A stretch of 64,000 nucleotides of DNA from Leptospira wolffii serovar Khorat str. Khorat-H2. GTDB taxonomy: Bacteria > Spirochaetota > Leptospiria > Leptospirales > Leptospiraceae. Shown piece after piece: positions 19,701 through 28,706 of the stretch; the first letter of the stretch is position 1, and every line of letters begins with the position of its first letter. The position numbers and the translations under genes are program-made. Where the stretch lies: assembly GCF_000306115.2 (NCBI RefSeq), contig NZ_AKWX02000023.1:434001-498000 (forward strand), in the 5' to 3' direction. The notes beneath the pieces are model-generated. The model was not told where the DNA came from and did not search any database. It saw nothing but the letters and a program-made list of their open reading frames with translations.

Positions 19701-21135
19701 GTCTAAGTCCGATTTTATTGTAAGTGCAAATGCCGGAGTTACTTATGCATTGGCTCCGAAGATCGTATCTTACGGAGATACTGCTCTCGTTCTTCATCTT
19801 CGCGCTTCCTCGTATACGGGTTGGACGGATGGCAATGTATACGGGAGATATTATCAATTATCTACCGGGGTCCCACTGACGAACGAATTTAAAATTAACG
19901 CGGTCAATTCCACTGGGAATAACGTTTCTGGTGTTCTAAATTTCAATGTCAGTATCAAGAATAATAAGGCGGTGGTAACCTGGGAAATTTATCCTTTTGA
20001 AACTAGCGACACTGAATATCGTTTTGCCGTCCTTGATTTGTCGACTCTATCCACTACGATTTCAGGAAATTTTTCTGGACCAGCATTCAATTCTGAATTT
20101 TCTGCAATCGACATTTATGTTGGAGATAATACTGTATTATTTGCTTGGAATGAATTGATTACGACTGGGAGCAGTTCTGGTACGAACAGGACGAATCGGG
20201 TTACCGGTGTGTTGTATAATATTAATACAGGTGCTACCATTAAGTCGAACTTCTCCATTTTATCGAGTTTGGTGAATACGGGCACTACTGTTCCTACATA
20301 TAATACGGCATACCGAAGCTGGAAGGAGAATAATAAAGTTACGTTTGTTTTGCAAACGGATCGGAATACTCCTGTAGACACCTACGATTTGAAAATGGCT
20401 TCGGTCGATTTGGCAACCGGCACCGTATCGAATGATAGTTTATTCAATCTTAGTTCGAGCGGTTCATTGGGAACGACGGGATTGAGTATTTCTACTGTAG
20501 GCAATTATACCTTGATTTCCTGGAAGTTGCCTACGAATGAAGCGAAGGTTGTGGCGATTGATACGGTTAACCAAGTGGTCAATGCCGTGCAAAGTGTGGA
20601 TACGAACACGACTGAAGTTTTGACTTATGCTTCGGGAACAACCGGATATGTCGAATACGGAAAAGATAATCGTATTTATCTAAGGTCTATACATTTGCAA
20701 ACCGGGGTTTTTGCGGATGCGGCAAGTTTGGCAATTGATAGTATCATTACTTCTGCCACTAAGGTTCCTAAAAAACTAAGTTTGTTCGGATCTACTCTGG
20801 TTTCTATCTGGGAACATACTCAAAATTCGAAGACTTCGATTCGCGGTAGATATGTGAACGTAACGGGAACCCCCGCGCTGAGGGGGCCCGGAGAATTCTT
20901 TGTCAGCACTACGAATCTGGGAAATCATACAAGTCCGGATATAACTGGATCGTCCCAATTTGGCCTGGCGGTCTGGACTGCGACCGGCGATTTCTTGGTC
21001 CCTCCGAGCAGGATTCGGGCTATGCCTTTGGATTTCTCCAGCCCTGGAGGAGCCCTCCAGTACGGGATGAACAATTTCTTCATCGCTCCTCTCATCGAAA
21101 GAGAGTTCACGATCTGGACTAAGATCTCGAACTAA
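16774..21135 (+). CDS. Large lipoprotein with PA/binary-toxin-B-like pore domain and beta-repeat C-terminus
   Basis: This 1453-aa protein starts at ATG 16774, where AAAGGAG sits 6-7 bases upstream; the frame extends further up without a ribosome site. A lipobox (LLFALGC, Cys23) predicts lipidation. Residues 97-108 (DFDGDGILNTDE) form a calcium-binding loop like that opening the processed part of anthrax protective antigen. A Ser/Thr/Asn-rich, alternating stretch (about 137-273) resembles the PA pore hairpin region, then GYVRAALYIKNAS, and SPGITLRKVLERL (about 443-455) resembles PA's MTLKEAL segment. The rest is beta-rich; the last 450 residues repeat patterns such as VTWEI and FAWNE and may form a propeller. 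It ends 17 bases before the RHS gene. The PA relation is a reading by eye. Confidence 0.6.
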   Translation: MLSRYRFVFRSYALLHLLFALGCSLWGDGDRLEDVNLEKAVWLRAEKVPLAVDNGGVPGITPSVPVNNLFKLTPGTKVNASALGGVIDPTGTTIANDFDGDGILNTDETTTNVWVADYPVIEAIVAPPITMKIEILKNSSNTSDEITSEINSSDFESTKTKGSESIHQNEVNLKTVQFQDSFASSNELSQSVSNSLSYGTATKIGPVQLGFNYASSSSNSWEAKNSLSTTTTKWADKPFKNNIDTQSNNLKSSSASTKAKKFRSEKSQKINETSKVDANAGYVRAALYIKNASVNMPVKLKNILCSLMFESGTGDLIPVQSFRLRNDDYSLFEVSVYGGSEFGPYVVELTGLNTVEIENAIAAGYNPKIFIVDYEMSHVPDSNYKSSLLNFSGDNLKIIEENSKGRTGLVRIYGPNIRQMYRVAAFDAPENSDVCARTANVLSPGITLRKVLERLQCNGLKVEFQDYVVNLAEIAPTLGEYKIHLKGIKTLGPVPTNIPCVDETHTGSDGQSRTACVQKPLSTWTDEEKKNAGVWAIYSNGKYYNLTEYFKDLDDSIRTFDPTNSQKVPMVKGVDSIIWAGDYYDIVYISYKDLLKKEEEQTFGTNPLETQREYTINTSWDLNSLGDYPYNPNVKSLFLGKVGFGEKVELNIKLDRTTYLTPNFGTPTVLNGFQYFANFSYNIIDSTKSFSIDQVVDLELSMGFGGDRSDWFHVVKDLDNNDDYKLKSCGRTLDFVSQTFSLCVELPTRHAYVDPEVSLISLYLRPSLSNAYRRTIWPLAYSDVRKMRGELQEALAIGDTVIHVANPSGLAEVNDKVYILGDPNQYTISAKSSPASDGSYSLTVSPAIKKVGKKTSEVFVKGSLTTSDVRLTVENNFLNDWNAQVNSVFLPTEWNLSQYLPFVLSSSVGCSGVDAFHPISCLGFKVNSDAINWSGAYNRGVALWNSWADASYFNNFLSNGLFGLTSSTGSSYKLEPSKSDFIVSANAGVTYALAPKIVSYGDTALVLHLRASSYTGWTDGNVYGRYYQLSTGVPLTNEFKINAVNSTGNNVSGVLNFNVSIKNNKAVVTWEIYPFETSDTEYRFAVLDLSTLSTTISGNFSGPAFNSEFSAIDIYVGDNTVLFAWNELITTGSSSGTNRTNRVTGVLYNINTGATIKSNFSILSSLVNTGTTVPTYNTAYRSWKENNKVTFVLQTDRNTPVDTYDLKMASVDLATGTVSNDSLFNLSSSGSLGTTGLSISTVGNYTLISWKLPTNEAKVVAIDTVNQVVNAVQSVDTNTTEVLTYASGTTGYVEYGKDNRIYLRSIHLQTGVFADAASLAIDSIITSATKVPKKLSLFGSTLVSIWEHTQNSKTSIRGRYVNVTGTPALRGPGEFFVSTTNLGNHTSPDITGSSQFGLAVWTATGDFLVPPSRIRAMPLDFSSPGGALQYGMNNFFIAPLIEREFTIWTKISN

Positions 21136-21152
21136 AATTTCGGTAAAGATCG

Positions 21153-24100
21153 ATGCAAAGATTCTATAGGGCGGCCGTTTATACGGTCGTCCTCCCCCTC
21201 CTCTTAAGTTCCTGTACGCACGGAACGGGTTTACTCAACCGAGTATTCTCGTCCGTAGGAACATTCTCCTCTGGCACGAGTCTTCCTTCTCCGGGATCTG
21301 CTCCGGCTCCGGAGGGAAGCGATCTGTTTTCGATCTCAACCAATTATAGCGCGGCAGTGGACGATCCGGAGACAAAGGCGGATCCGGTATCCGGAGCGGC
21401 ATTTGTGGCTCCACCCGAACCTAATCATTACGGAGCGGTGTCTTTAAATTATCCCATCCAAGTACCGGTAGGAAGATCGGGAGTGCAGCCGAGTCTTGCG
21501 TTATCCTATTCTTCCACCGGAGGAGACGGATGGACGGGGATAGGATGGAGTTTGGGACTGGGAGCGATTACTAGAACTCCCGAATACGGAGCCTTGTTTT
21601 ACGATTCCAGAGATACATTCACATGGAACGGAAAAAAGCTCATAAAAGTATCCGGTTCCGGTTCCAGCGAGAATGGGACGTACAGGCCGGAGATCACCGA
21701 CGACGATTTTGTCATTTTAAAATTAACGAATATAGAAAGCGGAGGAGTCTGGGAAGTCCAGGACTCTTCCGGAACCAAAACGATTTACGGAAACACATCC
21801 TCCACACGAATTTACGACCCGAATTCAATCTCGAATACGTATAGTTGGTATCTTTCCCGAACCGAAGACCGAAACGGGAACTATATGGAGGTGCAATACG
21901 ATTCTTCCCAGTATTCAGATAAGCGGACCCTATACATTCAGGAAATACGATATACCGGGAATAGCAGAAGCGGCGCAATTCCAAAGCAATATGTGAAATT
22001 CTTCACGAAACAAAGAGGAGATTCCTACGTAAGCAAGGCTTCCGGATTCACGATGGTGATGGATCGACTTTTGGATCGAGTGGAAGTGGGTTGGAGCGGA
22101 GGAAAACTCTGGACCTATACCCTAGTTTACGACATCTCCTTCGATTCTGGAAGACCTATCTTAAGAACCGTGGAATCGGATCGTCATACTACGAAGCCGG
22201 AGTTCCAATACGGGGCCGCCTCTCGGTTGCTCACCTGGCAGAATTTATCCAACCAAGCCTCGAGCGAACCGGAAGTGACTCCGGGGTCCACGGAATATTT
22301 CGAGGGGGATTTCAACGGAGACGGGATCTCCGACATTCTATTCTTCAATCCCCAGTCAGGAAATTGGAAGGTCGCGGAAGGAAGAAGAGAAGGCGGATAC
22401 AATTTTAAATTGTATGCGAACCGTTATAAGAATTACGAAGGACCTTCCAAGATCCGATTCTTCAAAGGGAACGTTAGCGGAGACTTCAACGGGGACGGGA
22501 GAGCGGATATCGCATTCTATCTTCCGGAGACGAGAGACTTCATCGTTGCGGAACACGACGGAAGGGTTTTTCAATTCAAGAATTACGGAAGATTGATGAG
22601 CGGTATTCCGGACATCTTTCGTATGGAATGGTTTCCGGGAGATTACGACGGGAACGGGCTCTCGGATTCCATGTTATTCGACGAGCCTACGGGACTCTGG
22701 ACCTTGATGCTCAATAAGGGCGGTAGTTTCGAATTTTTGAAAATAGGAAAGAAGTTCCAGAACGTATACAGAGGAGACTATTCTCCCAATGCGAATTTGG
22801 ATAGCGTAAGCACTTCGGATCTATCCGAATCGGGAAAGGATCGTGCGAAAGTGCAGTTCTTAAACGGGGATTATAACGGGGACGGACTTACGGATATTTC
22901 CCTGTATGATTCTCGTAGCGGGAAATGGTATGTAGGAGAAAACCAACGCAATCCGGACAAGAACTCTTCCATCTATTTCCAAACCAATTGGGTATTGTAT
23001 AAGACATTCACGGCACCTGAGCAGACTCTTTTCGGATACGATCGATTTTCGGGAGACTATAACGGAGACGGATTGTCGGACTTCCTACTTTTCGATCGTT
23101 CTTCGGGAGAATGGACCTTAGGAGAGACTAAGAACGGGACGATCAATTTCAAGATCTGGTCCAAGACTCCCCAATTCAAGGAGATCACCCGTTGGTTACA
23201 AGGAAACTTTAACGGGGACGGAGCCACGGATATAGGATTCTTCTCCGCAAGCGACGGGAAGTTCTGGATCGGAGAAGCTACGTCTAACGGATTTCGCTAT
23301 AAAATATACAGCGATATGTCTTACGGACCCAACCAGTCCAGAGTCATGCAGACTCCTTTGCCTTTGGACGAAGTGGACTTGAAGAAAGGTTTCGGAGTAT
23401 TTCCCGCTTCTTCGGACACGAAAACCGTACTACTCGATTACCAATACGACGGGAACTCGAATCCGGGAAGAGGAGAGCTCCCATTCTTCGGATGCTTTAC
23501 CCAAAACGATTGCTCCTCTTCTCCCGAGCTTTTGTTGTATGATCGCAAAGCAGGAGTCTTCGATTTCAAAAAAGGATCCACATTTACGGAATCCGTTCTT
23601 ACCGGTTTCAACCCTGAGACAAGCGGGATCGTAAGAATCAATAACTCCAGACCCGATCGTTATACTACGAATACAAGGGATGAGGTTTTATTCTTCGGGA
23701 ATTTCGGAAACGTAAATAAATTCTTCGTAGTGACTCAGGATACGGGAACAGCATTCAAACGTACGGACCTAGCAAGCATGTCGGATACCCAAATCGTTTC
23801 TTTCGATATAAACTCCGGCGGATATGCGGTGGACAATTTCGATTCTACAGTTTCGAAATCGGTCTTAGTCTTAAACGATCAGACTACTACGAGCGCCCAA
23901 AGATTCCTACTCACAGGACCGAGCGGAACCAGATACTTGAGTGTAGCGGGTGACGTTCTGGATTCTTTCTTGCAGAATCTTTTCCAAGCTGGGAGTTCCA
24001 CGAATCGCAATAATAGAAACCAATTCAGCTTTTTCTCCGGGGATTTTATGGGAAGCGGAAAGGCCCAAATCCTACTCGTGGATCGCAGAGCAACTCCCCA

Positions 24101-27100
24101 TAAATGGTATCTGGGAACCGTAGGAAGTACTACGGTCCAATTCAAACTTCTCACGGGATCCGTGAATGTCCCCATCCAAAATACCGCTTACGACCAAACG
24201 AGCCAGGCGGGGATCCGTTATGTTCTCTATCCGGAGATTTTAGGAAACTCCATCGTTTATGAGGATCCTACCGACGCTACTTCCATCGTATTTTCAAAAA
24301 TTAAAATTACTGCAACTTCCGTGACCCAGAACCTATTCAACCCGGGGAATGTGGGATTCAACGGAGATTACGATCATAGGGGAAATCCGATCGTAGTTTC
24401 CGGGGGAGAGAACCAAATCTACGATCTTTCCCAGAGTAAGATCGTATCCGTGGCCTCTCCCGTATTCTCCTCTTCTTTGGAGCGTCCGGATTTGATGTCC
24501 AAGGTCTATCCTTTCGAATGGATCCAAGGGGATTATAACGGAGACGGACTCACTGATATAGGGATCATACATCTCAAAGAACCCACCTGGTATTTTGCGA
24601 TGTCTACCGGGAACGTTCCGGACGTGATCGATCAGGTGAAGAACGGAATCGGGGGAGTGTATACTTTTCAATATGAGAATTCCACGAAATTCGATAATAA
24701 CGGAGAAGATGATATTCCCGATCTGGGAATCAATTATAGGGTCTGCACTCAGATCGTTTTGGACGATGGGTTAGGCAATACCATTCCTAAATTATATTCT
24801 TATAAGAACGGTGTCTCCTTCTCTGCGTTCATCAACGGGAAGAAGGAGACGGATACTTTCGGATTCACCGAGTTTACGATGACGGATGCGAGCGGCGCAA
24901 GGACGGTGCATTCTTATCATAGCCAACCCTATGCGAATTTTCTGGACAACCGGGCTCTCGGGGGTGCGGAAAAAGAGACTAGAATCGTAGGATCCGATAA
25001 TAAGGATTACGGATCCATAAAGTATACTCACGATGTGATTCATATTGAAACCGTTCCGGGTAAGATCAGTTACTTGGCAAGACAGTCCAAGGTCCAGAAT
25101 TTCATCAACGCTACCCCTACCCAGACTTCCGAATCTTCTGTGACTCTGGACGGATACAAACTCGTTCGGAAAATAGAAACCGCGACGGACCATTATTCGG
25201 ATACGGCCCACCCTTCTCAGAGCTTTGTGACCGTAACCGATTTCGAAACCGATACGAATACGAACCAAACCAGGATCAAGAAGGCGGTCTCTCTTTCCGG
25301 TTCTTCCCACGAAACCACAAGCACTCTTACTTACGATTCCCAAGGAAATCCCATCCGTAACGTCCTATCCTATACCGGTAACGGGCTTCCTTCGGTTCCT
25401 TCCAGAATCACCGAGACTTCCTACGACAATTACGGAAACAAAGCGGAAGAGAAGGACGTAAGTTCAAGCCCCGCCCGTGGGACCTCCTACGTTTACGATT
25501 CGGAGCTAAACCAATTCGTAATCGAGCAGATAAGTTTCGGCGGATCCATCCAGTTAAAAACGCAATACACGATCCAATACGGAAAGGCATTCGGTTCTCC
25601 CACACAAACCATAGATCCGAACGGAAACAAGTCTTACTTAGAATACGACGATTACGGAAGATTGGTAGAATCCTCCGCGGATACGGATGCGGGTAAGAAG
25701 ACTCTCGCAACCTACGTTTATGCTTCCGATTTTCCTTTGAGTGCCAAGACGATCTTCCCCTCCGGTGCGGGAGATCCGGATTTCGCGACCCGGAGTTATA
25801 AAGACGGGATGAACCGAGTCATACACACGGTAAAGACAGCGTCTAACGGTAAATTCGTAAGATCGGGTAGAATCGTATATGACGGAAACGGAAGAGTGTC
25901 CAGAGCGGGGCAAGCCGACTGGGCGGATTCCGGAGAATTGGACAAATTCGTTCCTCATAACCAGGAAAGAAATCCGAGTTATTTCAAATACGATGCGATC
26001 GGAAGACAAAAACAGGCGATTCTCCCTCAGGCTGTGGGAGAAACCGAATCCACGACGATCACTTATATTTATAACGATCCTTTCGAAACGATCGAGACTC
26101 ATAGCGGAGGAACGAGCAAGAGAACCGTTAAGGATGCGAAGGGGAATGTTCTCTATGTGGAGGATTTCGGTTCGGATTCTACCAGGTCTCAGATCGGATT
26201 CTGCTACGATCTTGCAGGAAATCTAATTCAGAAATCCGACCTGAATGACGGAGGATCTCTCCATTGTGATGCAAGCGGGATCAACATAAAAGATACCTCC
26301 GGTAAAAACCAGGCCTATTGGCTGTATGACGTTTTCGGAAAACAAAAAAAGCAAAGCGATCCGGATCTGGGAGTCAGCTCCTCTTCCTACAACGCTTTCG
26401 GAGATCTCATCCAAAGTACGGATGCGCGGGGAATTACGACCACCGTCACCTACGATTCTCTGGGAAGAATGGCCACTAAGTCCAATCCGGACGGAATCAC
26501 TTATTTCGATTACGATGCGGGATATGGAAGCGAGAATGCACTCGGTAAACTCGTAAAAGTAGAGGATAATGTACAGAGTAAGGCCTTCAGCTACGACAAA
26601 CTAGGCCGCGTCAAGAAAGAGACTCGAAACCTCAAGAATCTGAATATAGCTCTCGCCGATGGTCCTTATATTACGGAATACAAATACGATCTATTGGGTC
26701 GTGTGAGTTCCATAGACTATCCGGAACATCCAGTCAATCACACGAGACTCAAGGCCTGCTATAGTTACGGAACCGCGGGGTATATCACGGGAATTTCCGT
26801 CCAGGTGAATACGAACGGAGTCTTACCGGGATTTTGCAGTAAGACGATCGTGGAGAATATTACCTATAATGAATTCGGGCAAACTTCCGGCTTCGGTTTA
26901 GGAAACGGAGTCCAAACCAACTACACATACGACGTGAAGCAAAGGCTCGTTCGGATCCAATCCACGGGAGAAGTGGACGGAAACACAAAGACATTGCAAG
27001 ATGCGGTGTATGCATTCAATAGTAGGAACAATATCACCGGGATCACAAATACATCTTCCGATTACGCTACTGCGTATTCTTATGAATATGACGGACTGGA

Positions 27101-27506
27101 TCGTCTCGTAAACGCAAACGGACAATACCAGGAATCCGCGGACAATTTTACCAAAACCTTCCGCCAAAGTTTCTCTTATGCCAAGAATGGGAACTTACTT
27201 GCTAAACGAAATCATAACTTTAACGACAACACGGTCACGGATGAGTGGAATTACCAATATGTAAACCACCAGGTCACCCATATCGATTCCACCCAGAGTG
27301 GGAACGACAGGCTCGTCATGAATTACGACGCCTCCGGAAATATGACCAGGCAGAGAGACAATTCCAAGGATCTGACAAAACAGATCACGATCGATTCCGA
27401 AAATAGAATCTTCCAGGTTCAGGATGCACTCGGTGCGACTGTAGGAAGATATTGGTACGACGAAGGAGGCTTCCGGGTCCGCAAACTCGCGGTCGTTCCT
27501 TCCTGA
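21153..27506 (+). CDS. SpvB / TcdB-mid / RHS lipoprotein (toxin cocoon), ended by an in-frame TGA
   Basis: The 2117-aa protein has a lipobox (LLLSSC, Cys21). Residues about 57-370 match the SpvB/TcaC N-terminal domain (NYPIQVPVGRSGVQPSLALSYSS is the region; GWTGIGWSLGLGAITR is diagnostic). FG-GAP/VCBS repeats of the form GDFNGDGxxD recur from residue 386 to about 1127. A TcdB-middle region (DVIDQVKNGIGG, about 1160-1300) follows, then RHS/YD repeats from about 1390. This is the plan of Tc toxin B and C subunits, which build a hollow shell around a toxin. Reading stops at TGA 27504-27506, but the same frame continues with clear RHS sequence (see next entry). The intact gene would span to 28706, about 2517 codons. 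Confidence 0.85.
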   Translation: MQRFYRAAVYTVVLPLLLSSCTHGTGLLNRVFSSVGTFSSGTSLPSPGSAPAPEGSDLFSISTNYSAAVDDPETKADPVSGAAFVAPPEPNHYGAVSLNYPIQVPVGRSGVQPSLALSYSSTGGDGWTGIGWSLGLGAITRTPEYGALFYDSRDTFTWNGKKLIKVSGSGSSENGTYRPEITDDDFVILKLTNIESGGVWEVQDSSGTKTIYGNTSSTRIYDPNSISNTYSWYLSRTEDRNGNYMEVQYDSSQYSDKRTLYIQEIRYTGNSRSGAIPKQYVKFFTKQRGDSYVSKASGFTMVMDRLLDRVEVGWSGGKLWTYTLVYDISFDSGRPILRTVESDRHTTKPEFQYGAASRLLTWQNLSNQASSEPEVTPGSTEYFEGDFNGDGISDILFFNPQSGNWKVAEGRREGGYNFKLYANRYKNYEGPSKIRFFKGNVSGDFNGDGRADIAFYLPETRDFIVAEHDGRVFQFKNYGRLMSGIPDIFRMEWFPGDYDGNGLSDSMLFDEPTGLWTLMLNKGGSFEFLKIGKKFQNVYRGDYSPNANLDSVSTSDLSESGKDRAKVQFLNGDYNGDGLTDISLYDSRSGKWYVGENQRNPDKNSSIYFQTNWVLYKTFTAPEQTLFGYDRFSGDYNGDGLSDFLLFDRSSGEWTLGETKNGTINFKIWSKTPQFKEITRWLQGNFNGDGATDIGFFSASDGKFWIGEATSNGFRYKIYSDMSYGPNQSRVMQTPLPLDEVDLKKGFGVFPASSDTKTVLLDYQYDGNSNPGRGELPFFGCFTQNDCSSSPELLLYDRKAGVFDFKKGSTFTESVLTGFNPETSGIVRINNSRPDRYTTNTRDEVLFFGNFGNVNKFFVVTQDTGTAFKRTDLASMSDTQIVSFDINSGGYAVDNFDSTVSKSVLVLNDQTTTSAQRFLLTGPSGTRYLSVAGDVLDSFLQNLFQAGSSTNRNNRNQFSFFSGDFMGSGKAQILLVDRRATPHKWYLGTVGSTTVQFKLLTGSVNVPIQNTAYDQTSQAGIRYVLYPEILGNSIVYEDPTDATSIVFSKIKITATSVTQNLFNPGNVGFNGDYDHRGNPIVVSGGENQIYDLSQSKIVSVASPVFSSSLERPDLMSKVYPFEWIQGDYNGDGLTDIGIIHLKEPTWYFAMSTGNVPDVIDQVKNGIGGVYTFQYENSTKFDNNGEDDIPDLGINYRVCTQIVLDDGLGNTIPKLYSYKNGVSFSAFINGKKETDTFGFTEFTMTDASGARTVHSYHSQPYANFLDNRALGGAEKETRIVGSDNKDYGSIKYTHDVIHIETVPGKISYLARQSKVQNFINATPTQTSESSVTLDGYKLVRKIETATDHYSDTAHPSQSFVTVTDFETDTNTNQTRIKKAVSLSGSSHETTSTLTYDSQGNPIRNVLSYTGNGLPSVPSRITETSYDNYGNKAEEKDVSSSPARGTSYVYDSELNQFVIEQISFGGSIQLKTQYTIQYGKAFGSPTQTIDPNGNKSYLEYDDYGRLVESSADTDAGKKTLATYVYASDFPLSAKTIFPSGAGDPDFATRSYKDGMNRVIHTVKTASNGKFVRSGRIVYDGNGRVSRAGQADWADSGELDKFVPHNQERNPSYFKYDAIGRQKQAILPQAVGETESTTITYIYNDPFETIETHSGGTSKRTVKDAKGNVLYVEDFGSDSTRSQIGFCYDLAGNLIQKSDLNDGGSLHCDASGINIKDTSGKNQAYWLYDVFGKQKKQSDPDLGVSSSSYNAFGDLIQSTDARGITTTVTYDSLGRMATKSNPDGITYFDYDAGYGSENALGKLVKVEDNVQSKAFSYDKLGRVKKETRNLKNLNIALADGPYITEYKYDLLGRVSSIDYPEHPVNHTRLKACYSYGTAGYITGISVQVNTNGVLPGFCSKTIVENITYNEFGQTSGFGLGNGVQTNYTYDVKQRLVRIQSTGEVDGNTKTLQDAVYAFNSRNNITGITNTSSDYATAYSYEYDGLDRLVNANGQYQESADNFTKTFRQSFSYAKNGNLLAKRNHNFNDNTVTDEWNYQYVNHQVTHIDSTQSGNDRLVMNYDASGNMTRQRDNSKDLTKQITIDSENRIFQVQDALGATVGRYWYDEGGFRVRKLAVVPS

Positions 27507-28706
27507 GCCGGTTCCAGAAACCAAGAAGTCCTCTACCCGAGCAAATTCTACGGTCTAGAATACTTAGAAGAAGAAAACGTATTACGTTCTATTAATAATA
27601 TCTATCTGAACGGTGTCCGGATAGCCGCCCTGAACGAAGAGGGAACCACCGCCTATTTCCTCACGGACCAAGTGGATTCCGTGGCCCATGTCCTGGACGA
27701 GAACGGTCACACTCTCAGTCGTATGCAATACGAGCCGTATGGGGAGACGCTCGTTCAGAGAGGAAACCTAGACTTCGCTCCCAAATACAATTCGCAGGAG
27801 TTGGATCGAGAAACTAATTTCTATTTCTATAATGCTCGGTATTACGATCCGCAGATTGCTAGATTTACGAGTGCGGATACGGTTGTTCCCGAAACGGGAT
27901 TAGTCAGCCAAAGTTGGAACCGCTTTTCTTACGTAGCGGGGAATCCGATTAAGTATAAGGATCCGACGGGGCATATAGCAGTGACAAAATCCGGAATGAT
28001 TCGTCTGGATAAAGTTTCAGATACGCTTGCTACAGCTGCAAAACTTGGCGGTTATTCTTCATGGAAAGAAGCAGCAAATGTGCTCGGTATTAGGAACCAT
28101 TTTACGAGTACTGGAAAATGGAAACAAGGATCCAAATCAATAGTAGGGATGACTCTTAAGCCTAAACAATTTGCTCCTCCAGATGGTAAAATCGGGCCTA
28201 CGATCAATGTAATAGGCAAACGGAGTTTCTCTGACAGACTTACAAGATGGTTTCAAAGAACTTCATTTGTAATGAAAACTACTTATGAATGGGCAATGGC
28301 AAAGGGAGAGGAAGATAGGGTGATTACCGATTCAATAATAACGGATGCATTACGAGACGCGCCTAATACAAAAAAGGCTAGAGATTTCTTTTACAATAAG
28401 TATAGAAATACACGGGATCTTAGGGAAGCTTCGGTAACGGATTATGATGGCACATTCGATTTAAAAGGGCTTATTCAAGCAGGTGCTGATCCAGTTGAAC
28501 AATTTATCGGTAATTATAAGACTGACATATATTCAAATGGGAAAGAGTTAATTTTTAGACAGAGAAATGTTACTAGTGTTCAGTCATTATTGTATGACAA
28601 GGGGCCAGAATGGGCAAGAGATAACCCGGTCTTCGGTCCTTACGGAGGAAATATGAAGCAGACCTATATTTGGAAAGAATCAATAGATTATTCGAGAGTT
28701 AAGTGA
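27507..28706 (+). CDS. RHS core and variable C-terminal toxin module, in frame after the TGA
   Basis: Codons straight after the TGA continue RHS sequence in the same frame (YPSKFYGLEYLEEENVLR, IYLNGVRIAALNEEG, YFLTDQVDSVAHVLDENG). The first usable start is GTG 27672, which would give 344 aa. The RHS core YNARYYDPQIARFTSAD leads to the boundary DPTGH at 27960-27974. The last 240 or so residues differ in base composition (more AT) and are the exchangeable toxin position. They hold a Lys-rich part (WKQGSKSIVGMTLKPKQF) and a C-terminal segment FGPYGGNMKQTYIWKE, a closing pattern I have seen in RHS effector tips. The catalytic activity is not recognised. It overlaps the next gene by 4 bases. Confidence 0.75.
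   Translation, partial: AGSRNQEVLYPSKFYGLEYLEEENVLRSINNIYLNGVRIAALNEEGTTAYFLTDQVDSVAHVLDENGHTLSRMQYEPYGETLVQRGNLDFAPKYNSQELDRETNFYFYNARYYDPQIARFTSADTVVPETGLVSQSWNRFSYVAGNPIKYKDPTGHIAVTKSGMIRLDKVSDTLATAAKLGGYSSWKEAANVLGIRNHFTSTGKWKQGSKSIVGMTLKPKQFAPPDGKIGPTINVIGKRSFSDRLTRWFQRTSFVMKTTYEWAMAKGEEDRVITDSIITDALRDAPNTKKARDFFYNKYRNTRDLREASVTDYDGTFDLKGLIQAGADPVEQFIGNYKTDIYSNGKELIFRQRNVTSVQSLLYDKGPEWARDNPVFGPYGGNMKQTYIWKESIDYSRVK

Noticed and set aside
22300..24600. Repeated GDFNGDG DNA units as a possible tandem repeat or CRISPR-like array
   Set aside because: They are coding FG-GAP/VCBS protein repeats at irregular spacing, not a nucleotide array. I saw no CRISPR array anywhere in the window.
27504..27506. 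TGA as a selenocysteine or programmed readthrough codon
   Set aside because: No selenoprotein context is known for RHS proteins and I see no convincing SECIS-like hairpin; a simple nonsense change or sequence error is more likely.
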